The position numbers and the translations under genes are program-made. Of a stretch of 21,599 nt of DNA, positions 7,525 to 14,059 are shown piece after piece. Under the pieces are notes generated by a model. It made no database searches and was not told where the DNA came from. It was given only the letters and a program-made list of their open reading frames with translations. Source of the DNA: CAINVV01 sp964506325 (GTDB taxonomy: Bacteria > Bacteroidota > Bacteroidia > Bacteroidales > Prolixibacteraceae); assembly GCA_964506325.1 (NCBI GenBank), contig CAZDLO010000055.1, forward strand, positions 1-21,599, in the 5' to 3' direction. Numbering within the stretch: the stretch's first letter is position 1; each line of letters begins with the position of its first letter.

Positions 7525-9528
7525 TCAATTTGTAAGTTGGAGGTACTGTTCTTCCGTAATAACGGGTATTTTCAATTGCAGGGCCTTTTCCATTTTAGAA
7601 GGTCCAGTGTTCTCTCCTGCAATAAGATAGCTGGTTTTTGGTGAAATTGATGAAATATTTTTTCCGCCGTGTAATTCAATGTCTGCTTTCAATCCGTCAC
7701 GTGAGAATTTACTGAAGGTGCCTGAAATAACAAATAACAGACCTTGCAGTTTATCAGTGGATCCTTCCGATGACACACTTTCAGTCTCAAATTTAAGGTG
7801 GAATGTTTTAAGCCTTTCCACCAGGAAGAGATGTTCCGGTCTTGAAAACCAGTCCACGATACTTTCAGCAATCTTTATTCCTATTTCATCAATTGCTAAC
7901 AGTGTCGGGATTCCGGCAGTCTGTAACCGGTCTATGGAACGTATCTCTTTGGCCAGTTTTTTGGCTACAGTTTCACCTACATACCGGATTCCCAGAGCAA
8001 AAAGTACCCTTTCGAAAGGTATATCTGTTGATTTTCTCAATCCTTCCAGGATTCTGTCGGCCGACTTTTCACCCATCCGGTCCAGGGTGATAAGTTCTAC
8101 TCTATTCAATGCATAGAGATCAGCTACATTCTGGATTAACCCTTTACTGTACAGTAAATCAATGGTTTCACTGCCGATTCCGTCAAGATTCATGGCCTTC
8201 CGGCTGATAAAATGTTCAATTTTGCCCTTGATCAATGGTGGACAACCCTCCTCATTGGGACAGTACCAGGCAGCCTCGCCCTCCTCTTTTTCCAGCCGGG
8301 TGCCACATTCCGGACAATTTTCGATAAATCTGACAGGTTGCTCACCGCCGGTTCTACCGGACAGATCCACCCCGATGATTTTCGGGATGATTTCCCCTCC
8401 TTTTTCTACATAAACAAGGTCGTTGGCATGTAGGTCCAGATTTTGGATGATATCCGCATTGTGCAGGGAGGCTCGTTTAACAACCGTCCCACTAAGGAGT
8501 ACAGGTTCAAGATTTGCAACCGGTGTAACAGCGCCTGTTCTTCCTACCTGGAAATCCACACTTAAAAGCCTTGTTGACACCCTTTCTGCCTTAAATTTGT
8601 ATGCGATGGCCCATCTCGGACTTTTGGCAGTAAAGCCAAGTTCTTCCTGTATTCGTTTGGAATTGACTTTTATCACCACACCATCAGTGGCAAATGGGAG
8701 TGTCGCTCTTCTTTTATCCCATATTTCCAGGTACTGGACGATCTCCTTTGCATCCCTGCATTTTCCGGTGTGCGGGGATATTTGGAAGCCCCACGTGGCG
8801 GCTTGTTGCAAAAGCTCAAAATGACCGTCTTTCCCTAAATTTTCGCCAAGCACGTAATAAAAGTAGGCATCCAGCTTGCGGGAAGCAACAATGGATGAAT
8901 TTTGCAGTTTCAAAGTACCGGAGGCAGCATTTCTTGGATTGGCAAACGGAGGTTCGCCCAGTTTGGTACGTTCGAGGTTCAATCCGTCGAAAACGGCGAA
9001 GGGCATGATAATTTCTCCCCGGATTTCAAAAAACGCAGGATAGTCGCCCGTCAGCTTCAGAGGAATGGATCGTATGGTCCTTACATTGGAAGTAACATCG
9101 TCTCCCTTTTCACCATCACCCCTTGTAACTGCCAGTTTTAGCTCACCATCCTGGTAGGTCAGGCTGATGGATGTTCCGTCCAGTTTCAGTTCGCAAACAT
9201 AATCAGGTTTTTCCCCCGAAAATTTTTCCACCCTTTGAACAAAGTCCAGAATCTCTGATTCTGAGTAGCTGTTGGAAAGCGATAGCATCGGGTATTGGTG
9301 GGAAACCTGGCGAAACTCCTGGGAGATATCGTTTCCAACCCTTTGAGAAGGAGAATTTGGGTCCGTGTACTGCGGAAATTTATTTTCCAGGGCCAGGAGG
9401 TCACTCATCATTGCATCGAATGCAAAATCCGAGATGGTGGGCTGATTTAGTTTATAATAGCTAAGGTTGTGCTGGTCAATTTCCTGGCGGAGTTTTATGA
9501 TTCTTTTTCTTGCTTCTTCAGGGGTCAT
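7525..9528 (-). CDS. ligA: NAD-dependent DNA ligase LigA
   Basis: Protein of 667 residues, the normal full length. It seals nicks in duplex DNA using NAD+. Order of domains: Ia (about 1-70), the adenylation domain with the nucleotidyl lysine K115 in CELKLDG, and the OB fold from about 315. A four-Cys zinc finger follows with C405, C408, C423 and C429, then helix-hairpin-helix repeats (about 445-570) and a BRCT domain (about 590-667). The ATG at 9528 (MTPEEARKRI) fits the family start. A TTG at 9573 would add 15 unlikely residues. It ends with TGA, the only TGA stop among the intact genes here. It heads the minus-strand run with DUF6913 and dapA and is divergent from the B12-riboswitch transcript. 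Confidence 0.98.
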   Translation of the reverse strand: MTPEEARKRIIKLRQEIDQHNLSYYKLNQPTISDFAFDAMMSDLLALENKFPQYTDPNSPSQRVGNDISQEFRQVSHQYPMLSLSNSYSESEILDFVQRVEKFSGEKPDYVCELKLDGTSISLTYQDGELKLAVTRGDGEKGDDVTSNVRTIRSIPLKLTGDYPAFFEIRGEIIMPFAVFDGLNLERTKLGEPPFANPRNAASGTLKLQNSSIVASRKLDAYFYYVLGENLGKDGHFELLQQAATWGFQISPHTGKCRDAKEIVQYLEIWDKRRATLPFATDGVVIKVNSKRIQEELGFTAKSPRWAIAYKFKAERVSTRLLSVDFQVGRTGAVTPVANLEPVLLSGTVVKRASLHNADIIQNLDLHANDLVYVEKGGEIIPKIIGVDLSGRTGGEQPVRFIENCPECGTRLEKEEGEAAWYCPNEEGCPPLIKGKIEHFISRKAMNLDGIGSETIDLLYSKGLIQNVADLYALNRVELITLDRMGEKSADRILEGLRKSTDIPFERVLFALGIRYVGETVAKKLAKEIRSIDRLQTAGIPTLLAIDEIGIKIAESIVDWFSRPEHLFLVERLKTFHLKFETESVSSEGSTDKLQGLLFVISGTFSKFSRDGLKADIELHGGKNISSISPKTSYLIAGENTGPSKMEKALQLKIPVITEEQYLQLTN

Positions 9529-9570
9529 ATCAAATTTGCTTTCTGGTGCATTAAAAGTATAAAAAAGGAG

Positions 9571-9601
9571 CAAATCTTTTGTGAAGAATCAATATTTGCA
9601 A
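9571..9601 (-). promoter_or_regulatory. Candidate ligA promoter
   Basis: On the minus strand, TTG (9601-9599), a 20-base spacer and AAGATTTG (9578-9571) come one base short of the Bacteroidota pattern of -33 TTG and -7 TAnnTTTG. The element is 42 bases upstream of the ligA ATG. It is a motif match only. Confidence 0.35.
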
Positions 9602-9628
9602 CAATACCTGAAAAAAATTCCGGGAGCA

Positions 9629-9659
9629 TTACCAGGTATTTACAAAAACTATAGATTTG
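9629..9659 (+). promoter_or_regulatory. Candidate promoter of the cobalamin-riboswitch transcript
   Basis: TAGATTTG at 9652-9659 is an exact TAnnTTTG -7 element. TTA at 9629-9631, 20 bases upstream, is one mismatch from the -33 TTG. A start a few bases downstream would fall at or just inside the 5' strand of riboswitch helix P1 (9663 onward), so the transcript would begin with the aptamer. The placement supports the call. Confidence 0.55.
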
Positions 9660-9662
9660 CAA

Positions 9663-9842
9663 TGAAATCAGGTTTCATCTTCTTCTTTTCGTCGAAGGTG
9701 AATCAAAAAGGGAATCCGGTTAAATTCCGGAGCTGTACCCGCAGCTGTAAACCCATCACAAGGTTTTCTGAACCTAAGCCACTGTCGCAACCGACGGGAA
9801 GGCACAGAAAACCGGGTAAGCCAGAAGACCTGCCGGTTTCAC
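9663..9842 (+). promoter_or_regulatory. Cobalamin (adenosylcobalamin-type) riboswitch
   Basis: Conserved elements occur in the right order. The GAAGGTGAATC segment leads into AAAGGGAATCCGGT, then ATTCCGGAGCTGTACCCGC and AGCTGTAA. The CCACTG segment follows, then GACGGGAAGGCA, and finally the B12 box GCCAGAAGACCTGCC at about 9819-9833. The ends close a P1 helix, TGAAATC at 9663-9669 with GGTTTCA at 9835-9841, including one G-U pair. The aptamer represses downstream expression when cobalamin is bound. The stretch from its end to the lipoprotein ATG at 9929 shows no strong terminator with a U-tract, so control of translation initiation seems likelier than attenuation. That last point is inference. 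Confidence 0.93.
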
Positions 9843-9928
9843 TTGAATTTTCGCTGTCGGGAGGAATGGCGGAATTATTGTGCAAAATTTTTCAATTGTT
9901 GAAATTTATTTATTCAGATAAGTTATTT

Positions 9929-10678
9929 ATGAGAAATTCATTGGCATTTCCATGTACGTTGTTTTGTGCTGTAGTTCTGTTGTTGTCATGCCGGAAGTCC
10001 GGGGAGGAGAGGTCTCAAACCGCGGACTTTGAATCTCTTGCGGTCCCGGCTTCCGGGTACTGGAACGGATCGGACGGAACCGGATTTTTTACTGATTCAG
10101 GACTGAAGTTTGAGAATCAGTACGCAGCTGCCTGGCAAACATGGTCAGGATTCTCCTATTCCCAAAAGAACGATGTTACCAGCTCCGGCTTTGAAAACCA
10201 GTACAGTGTCATGGATCCTGCCAATCTGAAAAACAAGTTTGCCATTTTCTATCCCTCCTTTGGTCAGGATATTTTTGTGTCACTCAATGAAAGCGGATTT
10301 TTCGAGCCCAGATCGGTAGCCCTTTGCAACAACACCTATTCGGGTCTCTCCATGAAAAACGGAGACTCCTGGTCAAAAAAATTCGGTGGGATTACCGGTA
10401 TGGATCCGGATTGGTTCAAGGTAACAGTAAACGGATTCGATCAGAACAACAACAAATCCGGCAGCATTGACATTTACCTGGCAGATTTCAGGTCTTCCGA
10501 TTCATCTAAAGATTACATTGTTACGAAGTGGACCACCTTCGACCTGACCGCCCTGGGTAAGGTTTACCGGTTGTCGTTTTCATTTTCATCCTCTGATACA
10601 GGTACTTATGGAATAAATACACCGACTTACGTCTGTTTGGATAATTTAAGATTTGTCGATAGCCAGGTAATTCTTTAG
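9929..10678 (+). CDS. DUF4465 family lipoprotein under B12 riboswitch control
   Basis: Protein of 249 residues. The open frame extends back through the riboswitch, but the ATG at 9929 gives a lipoprotein signal with lipobox LLLSC and Cys 21, so that is the start. The mature part matches the DUF4465 pattern. It begins GYWNGSDGTGFFTDSG (43-58), continues WSGFSYS near 72 and GFENQYSV (87-94), and ends TYGINTPTYVCLDNLRF (226-242), as in beta-sandwich surface proteins. DUF4465-type lipoproteins in gut Bacteroidota are associated with cobalamin uptake loci, and I believe the B12-binding BtuH proteins are related, though I cannot check this. It is probably a surface or periplasmic lipoprotein that captures corrinoids. 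No btuB, btuG or btuFCD gene is adjacent in this window, so any role in transport is inferred from the riboswitch and the family. Confidence 0.87.
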   Translation: MRNSLAFPCTLFCAVVLLLSCRKSGEERSQTADFESLAVPASGYWNGSDGTGFFTDSGLKFENQYAAAWQTWSGFSYSQKNDVTSSGFENQYSVMDPANLKNKFAIFYPSFGQDIFVSLNESGFFEPRSVALCNNTYSGLSMKNGDSWSKKFGGITGMDPDWFKVTVNGFDQNNNKSGSIDIYLADFRSSDSSKDYIVTKWTTFDLTALGKVYRLSFSFSSSDTGTYGINTPTYVCLDNLRFVDSQVIL

Positions 10679-10888
10679 ATACGAAGCAATTTACAGGCAA
10701 GCTTACAGGGTGTAATTTGTGAAAAAGGTGGTTTGCTTAGTCCTATTTCCGGAGTTGGGGCTTGTCTGGAACCGTTCTAATTAAGAATTTGACTTTCATC
10801 CATAAAAAAATACTTACATAGCTATTTTAATGCTAACTTTTTCATTAAAATATCGTAACAAAAATTATGCTGCTAAGAAAATATACCC

Positions 10889-10896
10889 TTTCTTTG
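10889..10896 (+). promoter_or_regulatory. Candidate -7 element for the FKBP gene
   Basis: TTTCTTTG at 10889-10896 differs from TAnnTTTG by one base and lies 26 bases before the FKBP ATG, in an AT-rich 244-base gap after the DUF4465 gene. No clear -33 element is visible. I see nothing else convincing in that gap. Confidence 0.3.
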
Positions 10897-10922
10897 CACC
10901 TTAAAAATTAAAACATATTGCA

Positions 10923-11528
10923 ATGAGTACAGTTTCTAAAGATAGTATGGTTACCCTTACCTATGACCTCAGGTTGGATGGTAAGGATGGTGAGGTATTT
11001 GAATCAGCGACTGATGCGAATCCACTGGTTTTTCTTCATGGTGCAGGGCTGATGATCCCTGCTTTTGAAGTGCAGCTGGCTGGCAAAAAATCAGGTGATA
11101 GTTTTGAGATATCTATTCCTGCAGCCAGCGGTTATGGCGAAATTAATGAAGAGGCTGTGGTTGAATTACCACTGGACATCTTCACAGTTGACGGTAAAGT
11201 CGATGATGCACTTCTAACAATCGGGAACAGTGTCCCGATGATGTCAGCACATGGACAGCGCATGGACGGTATTGTTGTTTCTGTTAAGGATGAAGTTGTT
11301 ACAATGGATTTCAATCATCCGCTTGCCGGAGAAGACCTGCATTTTACCGGTACAATTATTGAAGTTCGTGAGGCTACTGAAGACGAGCTCAATGCTGCCT
11401 ACAGTTCTGGTGGTTGCGGATGCGGAAGCAGCTGCAGCAGTGATGGTTGCGGAGATTCAGGCTGCGGTGACGGTGCTTCAGGCGGTGCTTCAGGCGGCGG
11501 TTGCGGCAGTGGTTGCGGATGCAGCTAG
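10923..11528 (+). CDS. SlyD-like FKBP peptidyl-prolyl isomerase with Cys/Gly-rich tail
   Basis: Protein of 201 residues with an ATG start. Residues 5-150 align by eye with SlyD-type FKBPs. They run VTLTYDLRLDGKDGEVFES at the start, then PLVFLHGAGLMIPAFEVQLAG (34-54) and ASGYGEINEEAVVELP (68-83). An inserted-flap (IF) region follows at about 84-130, then NHPLAGEDLHF (131-141). It should be a cytoplasmic prolyl isomerase and chaperone. Residues 161-201 are a disordered-looking tail of Gly, Ser and Asp with eight Cys (165, 167, 171, 176, 181, 194, 198, 200). This recalls the metal-binding, His/Cys-rich tail of SlyD, which delivers nickel to hydrogenase. Here the tail has no His, so which metal it binds, if any, is open. 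A single-gene transcript is suggested by the flanking promoter-like element and the terminator at 11558. Confidence 0.93.
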   Translation: MSTVSKDSMVTLTYDLRLDGKDGEVFESATDANPLVFLHGAGLMIPAFEVQLAGKKSGDSFEISIPAASGYGEINEEAVVELPLDIFTVDGKVDDALLTIGNSVPMMSAHGQRMDGIVVSVKDEVVTMDFNHPLAGEDLHFTGTIIEVREATEDELNAAYSSGGCGCGSSCSSDGCGDSGCGDGASGGASGGGCGSGCGCS

Positions 11529-11557
11529 TCAACGGACCTGCTTAAGATAAATAGATG

Positions 11558-11585
11558 AACCCGGGGAATAAACCCGGGTTTTTTT
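11558..11585 (+). terminator. Rho-independent terminator after the FKBP gene
   Basis: An 8-base perfect stem, AACCCGGG (11558-11565) with CCCGGGTT (11573-11580), encloses a 7-base loop and runs into a T-tract. It lies 29 bases after the FKBP stop codon and separates that gene from aroC. Confidence 0.88.
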
Positions 11586-11678
11586 ATTTTATTATTAAAC
11601 CTTCTGGAAAGATCGGAATCTAAGATTGTAATAACAGAAAAGTTGAATAATTTTAGACTGTTATTAAAACCTATCATT

Positions 11679-12752
11679 TTGAACAGTTTCGGAAGAATAT
11701 TTACACTCACATCCTATGGTGAGTCGCATGGTATTGCGATCGGCGGAGTCATTGATGGCTGTCCGGCTGGTCTTAAAATTGATGTAACCCTTATCCAGGC
11801 CGACCTTGACCGCAGAAAACCCGGTCAGTCCCATATCACCACTTCCAGGCAGGAGTCTGACCAGGTGGAAATTCAATCCGGGATCTTTGACGGGATTACA
11901 ACCGGAACTCCGATTGGTTTTGTGGTTAAAAACAAAGATCAGCATTCGGCTGATTATTCCAATATTAAAGATCTTTACCGTCCCTCCCATGCTGATTTTA
12001 CCTACGATCAGAAATACGGGGTAAGAGATTATCGTGGAGGGGGACGCTCATCTGCACGCGAAACGATCGCGAGGGTTGTCGCTGGTTCCATAGCCAAGCA
12101 ACTATTGGCTTCTTTGGGCATCACCGTACAGGCATTTGTTTCAAGGGTGGGGGATATTGAACTGAAAAAAAACTACCTTGATCTCGACCTTGGTCTGACA
12201 GAGCAAACAATCGTAAGATGCCCTGATCCGGAAACTGCCGGATTAATGATCAGCCGAATCGAAGAGGCGGGTAGAAATCACGACACGGTGGGGGGTGTTA
12301 TTACCGGTGTTGCTAAAGGAGTTCCTGCAGGCTGGGGAGAACCGGTCTTCAACAAGCTTCACGCCGATTTGGGGCACGCCATGCTGGGAATCAATGCCGT
12401 AAAAGGATTTGAATACGGGTCAGGTTTTGAGGGGACCAAACTCTCCGGATCACAGCACAATGATATTTTTATCCCTTCAGAAAACGGAATAAGAACCCTT
12501 ACCAACCATTCAGGCGGTGTTCAGGGAGGTATATCCAATGGTGAGGATATTTACTGGAAAGTGGCATTCAAACCTATTGCCACCTTGCTGAAAGAACAGG
12601 ATACTGTGGACGCAGAAGGAAACAAGGCAGTTGTGAATGTTAAGGGAAGGCACGATCCGTGCGTTTTGCCCCGTGCAGTTCCTATTGTCGAAGCAATGGC
12701 AGCACTGGTGCTTGCCGACCATTATTTATTAAACCGATTTTCTAAACTATAA
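11679..12752 (+). CDS. aroC: Chorismate synthase AroC
   Basis: Protein of 357 residues. It converts 5-enolpyruvylshikimate-3-phosphate to chorismate using reduced FMN, the last common step to aromatic amino acids and related metabolites. SYGESHG is at 12-18, DRRKPGQS at 44-51, and the signature RGGGRSSARET at 119-129. GSQHND and GGVQGGISNG follow in the C-terminal half. No ATG is available at the N-terminus. The TTG at 11679 gives (M)NSFGRIFTLTSYGESHG, matching the family start. The other possible start, TTG at 11643, adds 12 residues not expected in AroC. The next gene begins 10 bases after the stop, so read-through into the small winged-helix gene is likely. Confidence 0.97.
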   Translation: MNSFGRIFTLTSYGESHGIAIGGVIDGCPAGLKIDVTLIQADLDRRKPGQSHITTSRQESDQVEIQSGIFDGITTGTPIGFVVKNKDQHSADYSNIKDLYRPSHADFTYDQKYGVRDYRGGGRSSARETIARVVAGSIAKQLLASLGITVQAFVSRVGDIELKKNYLDLDLGLTEQTIVRCPDPETAGLMISRIEEAGRNHDTVGGVITGVAKGVPAGWGEPVFNKLHADLGHAMLGINAVKGFEYGSGFEGTKLSGSQHNDIFIPSENGIRTLTNHSGGVQGGISNGEDIYWKVAFKPIATLLKEQDTVDAEGNKAVVNVKGRHDPCVLPRAVPIVEAMAALVLADHYLLNRFSKL

Positions 12753-12762
12753 TATTATTCCC

Positions 12763-12942
12763 ATGGAACCAAAAGATGCAATTATCAAAGCTTTAGAGCA
12801 ATCCGGAAAACCTATGAAGGGCGGAGAAATAGCAGAAGCCACAGGTGTTGACAAGAAGGAAGTTGATAAACTGATCAAGAAACTGGTTGCCGAAGGGAAG
12901 GTCGATTCACCCGTTCGTTGCTTTTATGGCCTGGTAAAATAA
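12763..12942 (+). CDS. Small winged-helix-like DNA-binding protein (59 aa)
   Basis: Complete 59-residue frame from ATG to TAA. The predicted order is helix (3-13), helix (19-27, KGGEIAEATG), longer helix (30-42, DKKEVDKLIKKL), then a short basic strand-turn-strand (45-58). That is the layout of a minimal winged-helix fold, as in the DNA-binding halves of MarR-like regulators. It lacks any dimerisation or sensor domain. It sits 10 bases after aroC and 47 bases before the RND adaptor gene, so it could belong to either transcript. A role in controlling the efflux genes is possible but unproven. Low-complexity bias is mild (11 Lys), and codon use resembles the neighbours, so I think it is a real gene. 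Confidence 0.75.
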   Translation: MEPKDAIIKALEQSGKPMKGGEIAEATGVDKKEVDKLIKKLVAEGKVDSPVRCFYGLVK

Positions 12943-12989
12943 ATGGGCTGATTCATATTGTTTTCTAACTGACACTAAATCAATAAAAT

Positions 12990-14039
12990 ATGAGGATTTT
13001 TAATTGGTCTGGGCTCCTGGCCGTTGTTGCAATTTTTCTTATCTCTTGCAGCCAAGGGGTTAAAAAAAGTGGCGGAACAGGAGAGGGGAGAGCCGCTGTG
13101 CTAACTGTTGACGGTGTGGTTCTCAAAATGACCAACCTGGACATTATCTACTCCTACACCGGTACCTTAATGGCCAATGAGGAGATTGACATCAGGCCGG
13201 AGATTTCTGCCAAAGTAACCGGAATTTTCTTCAAGGAGGGCAGTAATGTTACCAAAGGAGCTATTCTGGTGAAAATGTTCGACAAGGATTTGCAGGCTCA
13301 GCTAAGATCCAATAAATTGCAGATTGAGTTGGCCAACAAAGAGCTGGACCGAAAAAAAGAACTTTACCAGTTTAAAGGTATCAGCAAAGAAGAGCTTGAT
13401 ATCTCTGAAAATAATTTCAATACCCTGAAGGCTGCCCAGGATTTAATCAAGGCACAGATATCCAAAACTGAATTGCGGGCACCTTTTACCGGGACAGCCG
13501 GTTTGCGGATGGTGAGTGATGGAGCTTTTGTTTCAAATTCCACGATCATAACTTCCCTTCAGCAAATTGATCCGGTAAAAATTGATTTCTCAGTGCCGGA
13601 AAAATTCATACCCAACCTGGCCACCGGAATGGAGATCGATTTCACCATCGACGGCAGGGAAGATCATTACACGGCCAAAATCTATGCCCTCGAATCTAAA
13701 ATTGATGCCTCTACCAGGTCGATCAGGATCAGGGCATTGTGTCCCAATCCAAAGAAAGAATTGTATCCGGGTGCATTTGCCAAAATCAATCTTAAGCTTT
13801 TTCCTGAAAAACCATGTATACTGATCCCTGCAAGGGCAACTGTGCCTTTGCTGGACGGGGAACAGGTTTTTGTGTTGAAAAACGGGAAAGCCAAGGCAGT
13901 ATTAATCAAAACAGGCTACAAGACGGGATCCCATGTTGAAATAACGGAAGGTTTGGCCGAAAACGACACCCTTGTTACAACCGGACTTCTTCAGATCAAG
14001 GAAGGTATTCCAGTTAAGGTTAGAATTCAGAACAAGTAA
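12990..14039 (+). CDS. RND efflux periplasmic adaptor (membrane fusion) lipoprotein
   Basis: Protein of 349 residues. The signal sequence ends in lipobox LISC with Cys 20, so the adaptor is lipid-anchored and faces the periplasm. The order is HlyD/AcrA-like. The first half of the lipoyl domain is at about 57-100 (EIDIRPEISAKVTGIFFKEG). An alpha-helical hairpin follows at about 100-160 (Lys/Glu-rich, KKELYQFKGISKEELD), and the second lipoyl half includes LRAPFTGTAGLR. A beta-barrel runs at about 205-280, with the C-terminal membrane-proximal domain after it. It bridges the inner-membrane pump to the outer-membrane channel. The pump gene follows after 20 bases, so the two are surely co-transcribed. 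The substrate cannot be read from the sequence. Confidence 0.95.
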   Translation: MRIFNWSGLLAVVAIFLISCSQGVKKSGGTGEGRAAVLTVDGVVLKMTNLDIIYSYTGTLMANEEIDIRPEISAKVTGIFFKEGSNVTKGAILVKMFDKDLQAQLRSNKLQIELANKELDRKKELYQFKGISKEELDISENNFNTLKAAQDLIKAQISKTELRAPFTGTAGLRMVSDGAFVSNSTIITSLQQIDPVKIDFSVPEKFIPNLATGMEIDFTIDGREDHYTAKIYALESKIDASTRSIRIRALCPNPKKELYPGAFAKINLKLFPEKPCILIPARATVPLLDGEQVFVLKNGKAKAVLIKTGYKTGSHVEITEGLAENDTLVTTGLLQIKEGIPVKVRIQNK

Positions 14040-14059
14040 CCAACATTGATAATTACAAA

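Noticed and set aside
9581..9928. N-terminal extension of the DUF4465 reading frame
   Set aside because: It would translate the riboswitch itself. The lipoprotein signal at 9929 defines the start.
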